DNA of 64,000 bases from Halioglobus maricola. GTDB lineage: Bacteria > Pseudomonadota > Gammaproteobacteria > Pseudomonadales > Halieaceae. Location of the stretch: contig NZ_CP036422.1 of NCBI RefSeq assembly GCF_009388985.1, forward strand, positions 3,610,501 to 3,674,500, in the 5' to 3' direction. The translations under genes and the position numbers were made by a program. Below the pieces are notes generated by a model. That model searched no databases. It was given only the letters and a program-made list of their open reading frames with translations, and was not told the origin of the DNA. Shown piece after piece: positions 29,743 to 37,913 of the stretch. Each line of letters opens with the position of its first letter. Within the stretch, counting starts at the first letter, position 1.

Positions 29743-30165
29743 TTACTGGCTGCCGGCGACCATGTAGTCAACTGCAGCGGCAACTTCCTCATCGGAGCAG
29801 CTCATACAACCGCCCTTGGCGATCATGCCCGTGCCGGGCACACCGTTGACACCGCTGGCGTACAGCGCGTCGTTACCTTTGGCGATACGATCAGCCCAGG
29901 CCGCAACATCGCCCAACACAGGTGCGCCACCTGCACCCGTGGTGTGGCAGGCCATACAAGCAGCGTTGTATACGTCTTCACCAGAACGAGGGCCGCTTGA
30001 AGCAGCCACAGCTGCTCCGCCGCAATCGCTGTCGCCCTGCAGGCACACTTCGCCGATCGGCTTGAGGCGCTCTTCAATAGCAGCTCGCTGCTGTTCTGTA
30101 GGTTCGGCAGTGGCACCGAGTGCCAGAATCATGGCCACCAGGCCGAGGGCGTAACGAATAATCAC
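29743..30165 (-). CDS. Cytochrome c5 family protein
   Basis: Periplasmic monohaem cytochrome of 140 residues. I prefer GTG at 30165, 9 bases after an AGAGG ribosome site; it gives a compact signal peptide VIIRYALGLVAMILALGATA. The haem site is ACMACHTTG (CxxCH), the distal Met is in GTGMIAKGG, and the extra pair GGCMSCSDEEV is the c5 hallmark disulfide. YNAACMACHTTGAGGAPVLGD is typical. It carries electrons in respiration, probably to a terminal oxidase. Separate from the pump operon by a terminator. Confidence 0.9.
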   Translation of the reverse strand: MIIRYALGLVAMILALGATAEPTEQQRAAIEERLKPIGEVCLQGDSDCGGAAVAASSGPRSGEDVYNAACMACHTTGAGGAPVLGDVAAWADRIAKGNDALYASGVNGVPGTGMIAKGGCMSCSDEEVAAAVDYMVAGSQ

Positions 30166-30315
30166 AATGAGGTCCTCTATCAGTCCGGCGCGCATTATAG
30201 CCACTATTGGAGTGGGGGAAAACTCACTCTGGCCGGAATATTGGCACAGACGTCAATTCAACCTACCATGACTTGCGCCATATCAGGCCGGCATAACCAC
30301 CAAGGAACCCTGCAG

Positions 30316-30936
30316 ATGAAGCTCTACACCTACGATCCCGCTCCCAATCCCCAGCGTCTGGGCCTGTTTCTCAAGTACAAGGGGATCGAAATCGAGACCC
30401 AGCAAGTGGATCTGATGACGCAAGAGCAGCTGGGCGAGGCGTACAGTGCCATCGTCCCCGACCGGACCGTGCCGGCACTGGTGCTGGATGACGGTACGGT
30501 GCTGACCGAAGTGATAGGCCAATGTATCTATCTGGAGGGCCTCTACCCGCAGAAACCGCTGCTGGGCACCACAGACCTGGAGCGCGCCCAGATCATTAAC
30601 TGGGACCACAAGTTATACCTGACCCTGCTCCAGGGTGTCGCCGAGATCCTGCGCAACACCAGCAAGGGTTTCGTCGACCGCGCCATACCTGGCCCGATGA
30701 ACCTGCCACAGATTCCGGAGCTCGCCGAACGTGGACGCGCCCGGCTGGAATTTGGATGGAAAGAAATGAACGCTGAGCTTGAGAGCAAGACCTGGCTGGC
30801 TGGCGACTCATTTTCCTTCGCCGATATCGATATGGCTGTACTCTATGGATTCTCTGGCTGGGTAAAGGCTCAACCTCCAAAAGAGCTGGAAAACGTACAT
30901 GCTTATCTGGCAAGGGTGCAGGCGGAGCTGGCCTGA
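30316..30936 (+). CDS. Glutathione S-transferase family protein
   Basis: 206 residues. ATG at 30316 gives MKLYTYDPAPNPQRLGLFLKY, the thioredoxin-like N-terminal domain (about 1-80) with the cis-Pro segment DRTVPALVLDDGTVLTEVIGQ; the TTG at 30241 is not likely. The all-helical C-terminal domain (about 90-205) has LAGDSFSFADIDM, the conserved N-capping box. The first residues suggest a Ser/Asn-type rather than Tyr-type GST. No neighbour indicates a specific substrate; detoxification or lyase role possible. Confidence 0.9.
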   Translation: MKLYTYDPAPNPQRLGLFLKYKGIEIETQQVDLMTQEQLGEAYSAIVPDRTVPALVLDDGTVLTEVIGQCIYLEGLYPQKPLLGTTDLERAQIINWDHKLYLTLLQGVAEILRNTSKGFVDRAIPGPMNLPQIPELAERGRARLEFGWKEMNAELESKTWLAGDSFSFADIDMAVLYGFSGWVKAQPPKELENVHAYLARVQAELA

Positions 30937-30952
30937 GCCACAGGAACAGCGC

Positions 30953-32203
30953 TCAAAAATAGAAACCCACTTGCACAAACACGGCCGGGCCGGTCGCCAG
31001 GGTCAGCCCGTCCACGCCGGTTTCCAGGCCACCAAATTCAGTGCCGCTGGGCCCCACAGGCAAATTCAGAGCCCCCAGAATCTGCCAGTTCTGGGCCAGA
31101 TCCCACTGCCCACTCACCTGGGCCAGGGCGGAGTTATCACCGAGGTTGTAGAACAGGGTTGGCGTCACATTCACCAGCGGCGTGACCTCCACCATCAATG
31201 AACTGGCCAGATAGTGCCGTCCAAGTGTGAACAGTTCGCCGCGGACAAGCCGCGCCACGAGGTCCTCCGCTGCCGCGATCTCTTCTGTCGAGTAGTTGTC
31301 CTCCCGCAGTCCGAAACCGTTAAAAAAGTACTCTGCAATGCCGCTGACGTTGTAACCAACCCACACCCATGAGTAGGACCAGTTAAGCACCAGACTGGCC
31401 TCCCACCCCGACTCCACATCGGTGGCAACAACATCGCCGCGTACCACGGCATCACCTACATTCATCACGGCGCCCAGCCCCATCAGCGTCTCGTCATAGT
31501 GCTGCGCCAATAACAAGTCAAACTCGCGATCCAGCGCGAAGCTATGGTATTTGAGCGCAGTTGAGCTGACCTCCGAGGTCACGTCGCCATCATCATCCCT
31601 GCGCTGAACATTCACCAGCTGCCAGTCATTGCCCGAATCCAGAAGGTATTGACCGTAAAACATGTCGTCCCCCACCTTGTATTCGGTGTCCACAGCCGCC
31701 GGGTCGAAAGGATTAAAGAAATCCATAGGGTTGTAGATCAGGCCGTTGCCCCAGCTCACAGCCTGGCGGCCGAAGCGCACTACCGTTTTCTCGCCGCGAT
31801 AAGCGAGATGCAGGCGATCCAGGCGGTGAGTTAACACGTGGTCCTCGCCGCTGTTGATTTCACGGGTTAAATCCCACCAGCGATATTCGTCATCAATGGC
31901 ACCCGAGCGCGGACCAAACAATCCGTCGAGTTCACCGGCGGCACTGACACTGTCACCGTGCTGCCCCACCAGCTGGTAATCCGCCTGCCACTGCCAGGCG
32001 CCGGAATCTGCGCCGAACTTGAGCCGCGTGCTCACGGCCTGATCATTGCTAACCGCCCCCAACTCACCCCTGAACAGACTGTCTTCCGGGTACGTGGAAG
32101 TAAGCCACCGACCTTTCACGTGGCCTGCATCAAATAGCGGTAGCTCAGCGAGGGCAGCACCACTTATCGCCGACAGAAACAGCACCGCCATGACAAAACG
32201 CAT
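30953..32203 (-). CDS. Outer-membrane beta-barrel protein of an ABC export operon
   Basis: 416 residues with a signal peptide (about 1-19, ISGAALA/EL). The body is a repeated pattern of amphipathic strands rich in Trp and Tyr (WQWQADYQLVGQ, HRLDRLHLAYRGEKTVVRFGRQAVSWG, LVLNWSYSWVWVGYNV), ending in FVQVGFYF, a terminal Phe recognised by the BAM machine. The strand VRFGRQAVSWGNGLIYNPMDFFNPFDP resembles alginate-export/DUF1302-type porins. It starts inside the TGATG overlap at the end of the ATPase gene, so it is the last gene of the LolA-like/permease/ATPase operon and probably the outer-membrane end of that route. Confidence 0.83.
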   Translation of the reverse strand: MRFVMAVLFLSAISGAALAELPLFDAGHVKGRWLTSTYPEDSLFRGELGAVSNDQAVSTRLKFGADSGAWQWQADYQLVGQHGDSVSAAGELDGLFGPRSGAIDDEYRWWDLTREINSGEDHVLTHRLDRLHLAYRGEKTVVRFGRQAVSWGNGLIYNPMDFFNPFDPAAVDTEYKVGDDMFYGQYLLDSGNDWQLVNVQRRDDDGDVTSEVSSTALKYHSFALDREFDLLLAQHYDETLMGLGAVMNVGDAVVRGDVVATDVESGWEASLVLNWSYSWVWVGYNVSGIAEYFFNGFGLREDNYSTEEIAAAEDLVARLVRGELFTLGRHYLASSLMVEVTPLVNVTPTLFYNLGDNSALAQVSGQWDLAQNWQILGALNLPVGPSGTEFGGLETGVDGLTLATGPAVFVQVGFYF

Positions 32204-32892
32204 CAGCTGGCTTGCACTTCGTCCGCGACCAACTGGCCATCTCGCAGTTTTACCAGGCGCCGGGCATACCCCATAACCCGAGTGTCGTGGGTAGAAATCA
32301 CGAACGTAATGCCCTGCTCGCGATTGAGCTCCACGAACAGCTCCATCAGCTGCTCAGCACTGTGGCTGTCCAGGTTAGCGGTAGGTTCATCCGCCAGTAC
32401 CAGTGCCGGTTCACTCGCAATAGCTCTGGCAACAGCCACCCGCTGCTGCTGCCCGCCCGAAAGCTCCGCCGGCAGTCTTTCTTCCATTCCGGAAAGCCCC
32501 ACCTGGGCAAGAACAGCATTCACCCGCTCTCGCCGCTGCGCCACGGCGACACCTTGCACCTCCATCACGAACTCGACATTTTCCCGGGCCGACAGTACCG
32601 GCACCAGGTTATAAGCCTGAAACACAAAGCCAATGCTATTCAGGCGAAGGTCAGCCAGCTCTCCCTTTGACAGGGTATCCAGCCGTTGTCCGCCCACTGT
32701 CACCTGCCCGCTATCGGGCGTATCCAGGCCACCAATCGCATTGAGAAGGGTCGTTTTGCCAGACCCAGAGGGCCCGGCGAGGCAGACGAACTCTCCCGCT
32801 TCGATGTCGAGACTGACCTTGTCCAACCCGGTAATTTCCTGGTCTCCCTGATGGAAGACCCGGCATAAATCCCGACACACAACCGTGCTCAT
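32203..32892 (-). CDS. ABC transporter ATPase (LolD/MacB-type)
   Basis: 229 residues, a stand-alone ATPase. Walker A GPSGSGKTTLLNAIGGLD, signature LSGGQQQRVAVARA, Walker B ALVLADEPTANLD and the switch His in ISTHDTRVM are intact. It is of the LolD/FtsE/MacB class that drives FtsX-fold permeases by mechanotransmission. Overlaps the barrel gene start by one base (TGATG) and lies 11 bp from the preceding permease gene. Confidence 0.95.
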   Translation of the reverse strand: MSTVVCRDLCRVFHQGDQEITGLDKVSLDIEAGEFVCLAGPSGSGKTTLLNAIGGLDTPDSGQVTVGGQRLDTLSKGELADLRLNSIGFVFQAYNLVPVLSARENVEFVMEVQGVAVAQRRERVNAVLAQVGLSGMEERLPAELSGGQQQRVAVARAIASEPALVLADEPTANLDSHSAEQLMELFVELNREQGITFVISTHDTRVMGYARRLVKLRDGQLVADEVQAS

Positions 32893-32903
32893 AACATATT
32901 CCT

Positions 32904-34136
32904 TCAGGTTTTATTCAATGCGCGCACTGGGTCCAAGCGCGACGCGCGCCATGCGGGGAGCAGGCTTGCCGTGAGACCGAGAACAATAACAACCCCGGTC
33001 GACATCCACATATCCGAGGCCTGCAGCGCGGGGTAGAGGGTTGTCCCCATACCCATCATTTCCATGCCCTCGGCCACCATGGAGATATCTATCCCACTTT
33101 CGAGCGGCTTGATCGTCAGCCAGGCCAACAGGTTTCCTGCCCCCAGACCCAACAACAGCAGATACAGGCTTTCGAGCAGGAACTGCTGCAAAATCAATGT
33201 AGGGCGCACTCCAAGCGCCTGCTGCAAGCCGATCTCTCGTGTGCGCTCAAACACCGCCATGACCAGGGTATTGACCAGCCCAAAGGACAAGGCGAGAAAG
33301 ATCACCACCATGAAGATCAGGGTGAAACCATCCTGCACCTCCAGCATGCTGTCGAGAAAAGGCTGCAACTCCATCCAGGATTGCACTTCCAGCTCGCTGC
33401 CTGCCGCGACCTGCAGCGCCGGCAACCATCGCGCCACAGCGCGATAATCTCCCCCGGTAACGGCCACCTCGGATACCTGGCCCGGCACCGATAGCATGGC
33501 CTGCAGCACCTCCCGGCCCGCATAGGCAAACTGCTCTTCGGTACCCTGCAACCGGGCTCGATAAATGCCGACGACCCGCGTTCCTCGGTCTGCCACGTTG
33601 TTGTCGGGGTCCTGTGACATGATCACCACACGTTTGCCAAGCTGGGTGTCCAGGCGCCGGGCCAGCGCAGCGCCTATGACAAGGCCGCGATCATCCACCC
33701 CCTCAAGGAAGCGGCCGGCAATGATTTCCTCCGGCAGCGCATCCACGCCCCCCTCTGTCGCCGGGTCAACACCGAGCAGCGTGACGCCGCGGCTCTCTCG
33801 CTCACTGGCGATCACCGCGGGCACGCGAACCCGCGCGGACCAGGCTGTGACAGGTGCCGCTTCAAGCGCCTCCAGCAGTTCACCCCCGGGCATGGGAAGG
33901 GAGTTCACAACGCTGGGATCAGCGCGATAATTGGGATGGTGAATCTGGGCCTCGCCAGGCAGGTTGTGCAGACCATTCACCAGCACCTGGTCGGTCATGC
34001 CACGCATCAGGGCGGACATAAATACCATTGCCCACACACCGGTACCAATGGCCAGTAACATAATCAGAGTGCGACGGTGGTTGCGCCAGAGATTGCGCCA
34101 GGCCAAGCGTGAAGATACCGCGATAGCGCCCGTCAT
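32904..34136 (-). CDS. FtsX/LolC-type ABC permease (second of pair)
   Basis: 410 residues from the ATG at 34136, which overlaps the stop of the upstream permease as TGATG. N-terminal SRLAWRNLWRNHRRTLIMLLAIGTGVWAMVF gives helix 1; a large periplasmic MacB-like domain (about 45-280) and three C-terminal helices follow, ending in LLPAWRASRLDPVRALNKT, the class signature. Together with the next permease it is a heterodimer like LolC/LolE, not a MacB homodimer. Substrate unknown; context argues for a lipid or lipoprotein. Confidence 0.92.
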   Translation of the reverse strand: MTGAIAVSSRLAWRNLWRNHRRTLIMLLAIGTGVWAMVFMSALMRGMTDQVLVNGLHNLPGEAQIHHPNYRADPSVVNSLPMPGGELLEALEAAPVTAWSARVRVPAVIASERESRGVTLLGVDPATEGGVDALPEEIIAGRFLEGVDDRGLVIGAALARRLDTQLGKRVVIMSQDPDNNVADRGTRVVGIYRARLQGTEEQFAYAGREVLQAMLSVPGQVSEVAVTGGDYRAVARWLPALQVAAGSELEVQSWMELQPFLDSMLEVQDGFTLIFMVVIFLALSFGLVNTLVMAVFERTREIGLQQALGVRPTLILQQFLLESLYLLLLGLGAGNLLAWLTIKPLESGIDISMVAEGMEMMGMGTTLYPALQASDMWMSTGVVIVLGLTASLLPAWRASRLDPVRALNKT

Positions 34137-35365
34137 CAGACAGCCCTCATCGCTTGCACTGGCTCCAGCCGATACAGGCGCAGCGACGGATATACCGCCG
34201 CCAGCATGGTGAACAAAAACACTGTGACGGGTCCCCACATCAGCGCCACAACACTCACCTGCGGATAAAACCGGCTGTCCATGTTGAACTGGGCCGCCAT
34301 CTCCTCCATCCCCGGATAGCTAAACCCGGCGTAGGCTAACCACGCCACGACAAGGCCGCCTGCGACCAGGCCGAGCACAAGCCCCAACAGTGACATCAAA
34401 AATGTTTCTATCGCCACCAGGCGCGCAAGGCGCCCCGGCCCCATTCCGAGGGCGAGCATGACCCCGAACTCCCGGGTGCGTTCCAGCACCGACATTAACT
34501 GGGTGTTCAGTACGCTGAAAGCCACGAGAAGAATAAACACGGAGTACATCACCCAACCGGAAGCCAGGTCAGAGCGAATTGCCTGGCGCAGTCCAGGCTG
34601 CAGCGCATCCCAGTCGAGCACAGTGAGGCTGGACTCCGATGGCAGCAGTGTGGCGACACGCGCTACAGCACCATCCACCTGTTCAAGATCCGGCACCCGA
34701 GCGACAACCACATGGCCATGATCTCCCATACTGAAGACATCCTGGAACCAGTTGAGAGGTACCTGGGCAACACTGCGATCGATTTCGTCCATACCGGTTG
34801 CGACAATCCCGACCACCGTTGCCAGCCCCGCGGCAAAAGAACCGTCGCGACCGCTGCCAAGGAATGTGAGCTCATCGCCCAGACCGACCTTTAAGTTGCG
34901 GGCCAACACTGCCCCAATGACGATGGCATCGCTGTCGTCGGGCTGCAGATAACGCCCCTCGCTCACCAGGCCCGGCAGACTGGATACCAAGCGCTCGCGC
35001 TCCGGCTGCACGCCCGCCAACAGCACGCCGAACGACCGGTCGTCGCTGGAGGCGAGGGCAAAAGCCTGCCCTCGCGCCGCGACAGTATCCACACCCAGCT
35101 CAGCGGCCACTTTGTTCGCCAGAGCCTCCACCGCAGGCACGGTATCGCGCATACGCTGGTCTTCGTTGTAATCCGCGTGCTGAACCTGCATATGACCGGT
35201 GACCATCGCCAGGCTGTTGTTGATCATCATGTCGTAAGTACCCAGCTGCAGGGAGATCATGAAAATCAACAGGGTATTGCAGAAGACCATGGCTGCCACC
35301 GTAAGCCAGGTCCGCCGGCTGTGACGCCACAGATTACGCCAGGCCAACCGCCAGTTGACGCTCAC
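34136..35365 (-). CDS. FtsX/LolE-type ABC permease (first of pair)
   Basis: 409 residues. Opens MSVNWRLAWRNLWRHSRRTWLTVAAMVF, the N-terminal membrane segment of FtsX-fold permeases, with a periplasmic domain (about 45-270) and three C-terminal helices ending SLRLYRLEPVQAMRAV. Paralogous to its partner downstream (same opening motif and same tail) but clearly diverged. It begins at an ATGA overlap with the LolA-like gene. The periplasmic domain would hand substrate to the LolA-like carrier. Confidence 0.92.
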   Translation of the reverse strand: MSVNWRLAWRNLWRHSRRTWLTVAAMVFCNTLLIFMISLQLGTYDMMINNSLAMVTGHMQVQHADYNEDQRMRDTVPAVEALANKVAAELGVDTVAARGQAFALASSDDRSFGVLLAGVQPERERLVSSLPGLVSEGRYLQPDDSDAIVIGAVLARNLKVGLGDELTFLGSGRDGSFAAGLATVVGIVATGMDEIDRSVAQVPLNWFQDVFSMGDHGHVVVARVPDLEQVDGAVARVATLLPSESSLTVLDWDALQPGLRQAIRSDLASGWVMYSVFILLVAFSVLNTQLMSVLERTREFGVMLALGMGPGRLARLVAIETFLMSLLGLVLGLVAGGLVVAWLAYAGFSYPGMEEMAAQFNMDSRFYPQVSVVALMWGPVTVFLFTMLAAVYPSLRLYRLEPVQAMRAV

Positions 35366-36108
35366 TGGCGCGGGTTTCTCAGATTGGAGAGCGTGAACAG
35401 ATTGCCCGGCAGCTCAAGGTCATACTCCACCGCCTCGGTGCGCACTTCGGTCCACTCATTGGGGGTGTCCACTTTCGCCATGCGCAGCCGCGTAGCCGTC
35501 ATTCGGCCGCCCATCTCACGAATCTCGTGGGCTTTGAGAGTCTTGACCAGCTCACCGTCCTGGTCCCAGAACTGCTGCTCCAGCAACACCCAGTCCTCGC
35601 GAACGCTCAACACCTCGCGCCCCCACACTACCGCTGCTTCTTCGTGCGGAATTGATTCAATCACCCAGACCTGCAGCCCCTCGTGTTCGCGGGTTTCCAG
35701 CAAGGAGTGATCGTAGTCTTCGATGATGGCGGTATCTTTGCTGATGTCCTTGTTGGAAAAATCCGAGCCCATCCAGTTTTGGCTCATCATTGACGAGGGC
35801 ACCTTGATCACGCGATTGATCTTGGGGGCGTAAGTCCACATGTTGCTGTCGACAGAGAGAGTGCCATTGCCAGCATCTTTCTTCGGCTCAGTAACACGCA
35901 CCAGGGTCTTCTTATCTCCCTCACTCCAGCCGCGCATGGTCATGCTGCGTTCCCAATCGGGCCGATGGATGACCATCGTCATCTCTGAATAGGAGGTTTG
36001 CCCGCGATAGTGATCCATCGCCTTGCGGATAATGTCCTGGGCACTGATATCGTCAGCGGCGCTTGCGGTACCAAGGGCGAATGCCAACACTAGCGGAAGC
36101 CATTTCAT
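35362..36108 (-). CDS. LolA-like outer-membrane lipoprotein-sorting protein
   Basis: 248-residue periplasmic protein; signal peptide about 1-17 (LAFALGTASA/AD). The mature part matches the LolA_like (DUF4292-type) group: DIIRKAMDHYRGQTSYSEMTMVIHRP, then a curved beta-sheet expected to form an open half-barrel (MWTYAPKINRVIKVPSSMMSQNWMGSDFSNKDI). Housekeeping LolA is shorter and lacks this motif, so it is not the general carrier. First gene of an operon with two permeases, an ATPase and a barrel, all overlapping by a few bases. Likely carries a hydrophobic substrate across the periplasm (inference). Confidence 0.88.
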   Translation of the reverse strand: MKWLPLVLAFALGTASAADDISAQDIIRKAMDHYRGQTSYSEMTMVIHRPDWERSMTMRGWSEGDKKTLVRVTEPKKDAGNGTLSVDSNMWTYAPKINRVIKVPSSMMSQNWMGSDFSNKDISKDTAIIEDYDHSLLETREHEGLQVWVIESIPHEEAAVVWGREVLSVREDWVLLEQQFWDQDGELVKTLKAHEIREMGGRMTATRLRMAKVDTPNEWTEVRTEAVEYDLELPGNLFTLSNLRNPRQ

Positions 36109-36207
36109 GGATCACTTTCTCCTGTCGAGGTGGACACAGTGTAAACAATCACCCGACCGGCAGAAATAGATGTCCACAAATGCGCATCACTACGTTATAT
36201 ATCAAGC

Positions 36208-37242
36208 ATGCGTTTTTTCCTGCTGCCACTGTTCTGCCTGCTTCCCTCTCTCATGCTAGCGGCCTGTGACGCATCCGATCACAACCAACCGTTCGCTACC
36301 TATCTGGCGAGGCTGGAGAGGACCCTGGATCGCCCTGCGACTCAGCCTCACCTGGCGGTGAGCACGCCCCGCCGCCCTCGAACAGGCCAGCTGCGTATCG
36401 CCGTGCCTGCTGACGATCTGGATGTCCTGGACTTTATGGACCTGCGCGGCTGCACGTTGCAAGAGACCATCGGCAAGCGCAACAGCGTCCTCGGACGGCA
36501 CGCACGCGACTCACAGCGCCTGTTGCTGGAACTCGAATTCCTGCGCCGGGCGCCCGCCTGTATCGAAATGCTACGACGCGATGGTGACAATGCACTGGCG
36601 GAACAATTAACCAGAAACATGGCGACAAAGCACGAGCAGCTGCCGGCACGCATTTTCAACGCCACCCTGGGTAACGATGAGTACGCGCGTTTCTGGCGCC
36701 CTGCAACACTGTCGCGACAATACCCGGACAGCACCTCTTCCGCCCCGGTGGCAGCATTGGCCTCTGTTAATGCGCTGGCAAGCCGCTGGCTGGCAGGCGA
36801 CTACGCAGCAGACAATCGTGAATTCGAGTTACTGCTCTATGATCTCTCCATTGGTGACGGAGGCACACTGTGGCTGGCTCTGGATCAACAGGCGGCATGG
36901 CTTGATGCCGCCAACAGCGTTCTGGCGACGTACGCTGCCAACGGGCCAATGTGCCGCGGACAAATCAGGCCAGAGGCCGCAGACATTCTTCCTGCGGTAG
37001 TTAAGCGATTTTTTATCCAGGATATACAGCCCCGAGCCGCCAAGCTGGGCCAGCGCTATCACCAACTGCTACCACCAGTACAGGCGCTGGAAACCTTGCT
37101 TGAGGACGCGCTCCCAGACAACTATCGCAGCTGGCAAAGACGGCGCGACCAAGATCTCGAGAACTACCGCGATGCCCCGAGATTTCACGTCAGGCAACTG
37201 CAGACATTGCTTGGAAGCTGCGGTGGCATCAACGGGAACTGA
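36208..37242 (+). CDS. DUF3080 family lipoprotein
   Basis: 344 residues with a signal peptide and lipobox MLAAC (about residue 19). Segments DLRGCTLQETIGKRNSVLGRHARDSQRLLLELEFL match DUF3080 as I recall it; the rest is helical, with scattered Cys (LRRAPACIEML, GPMCRG). Function of the family is unknown; restricted mostly to gammaproteobacteria. Followed by the DUF4136 gene after about 65 bp; divergent from the LolA-like operon with a 99-bp shared promoter region. Confidence 0.8.
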   Translation: MRFFLLPLFCLLPSLMLAACDASDHNQPFATYLARLERTLDRPATQPHLAVSTPRRPRTGQLRIAVPADDLDVLDFMDLRGCTLQETIGKRNSVLGRHARDSQRLLLELEFLRRAPACIEMLRRDGDNALAEQLTRNMATKHEQLPARIFNATLGNDEYARFWRPATLSRQYPDSTSSAPVAALASVNALASRWLAGDYAADNREFELLLYDLSIGDGGTLWLALDQQAAWLDAANSVLATYAANGPMCRGQIRPEAADILPAVVKRFFIQDIQPRAAKLGQRYHQLLPPVQALETLLEDALPDNYRSWQRRRDQDLENYRDAPRFHVRQLQTLLGSCGGINGN

Positions 37243-37307
37243 CGACGGTGTCGCCGGTCCGATATTCCGTTACACTACTCGGCAAACTCATCCCGTTGGA
37301 GACACCA

Positions 37308-37913
37308 ATGAAAAGCTGGAAGCGTATTTCCGCAACCTTCCTGACCCTCACTGCAGCCCTGTTGCTGGGTGCGTGCACGACCCCACCGAAGCCTGTATTT
37401 GACTACAAGCAGGACTACGACTTCACCAAGGTACGCAACATTGCTCTCTACAAGGGCTCCGGCCAGGTGAGCGGCGACAACCCCCTGCAGCTGAGTGATT
37501 TCCAGAAAGAGCGCATTGACGACGCCCTGATGGATACACTGCGCATGAAGGGCTTTAACGTCGTCGACGATGCCAGCCAGGCAGACATGCTACTCACCTG
37601 GCACCTGGGCACCCAGGACAAAACTGATGTCCGCACCTACGAGACGCCCGCCAGCATGAGCGCCGGCTACGGCCGCTACGGCGGTTACAACCGCTACAGT
37701 ATGTACAACTGCTGGAACTGCACCAACACAGAGGTTCGGGTCAGCAACTACACCGAGGGCACTTTCATTATCGATATGATTGACCCGGAACTGAGGAAAA
37801 GTGTGTGGCGCTCTGTGACCCAGTCCAAACTCAAGGGCAAGAAAGACGAGGATGAGCCGGGTGAAATCAACGAAGCAGCCCAGCGCGTACTCGCTGAGTT
37901 CCCGCCTCTATAA
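37308..37913 (+). CDS. DUF4136 domain lipoprotein
   Basis: 201 residues from the ATG at 37308, preceded by TTGGAGA. Signal peptide with lipobox LLGAC. The mature domain opens FDYKQDYDFTKVRNIALY (DUF4136 hallmark, DYDF) and includes the glycine-tyrosine-rich loop GYGRYGGYNRYSMYNCWNC and FIIDMIDPELRKSVWRSV. Members are thought to sit in the outer membrane; function unknown. It ends 6 bp inside the convergent GH3 gene. Confidence 0.85.
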   Translation: MKSWKRISATFLTLTAALLLGACTTPPKPVFDYKQDYDFTKVRNIALYKGSGQVSGDNPLQLSDFQKERIDDALMDTLRMKGFNVVDDASQADMLLTWHLGTQDKTDVRTYETPASMSAGYGRYGGYNRYSMYNCWNCTNTEVRVSNYTEGTFIIDMIDPELRKSVWRSVTQSKLKGKKDEDEPGEINEAAQRVLAEFPPL

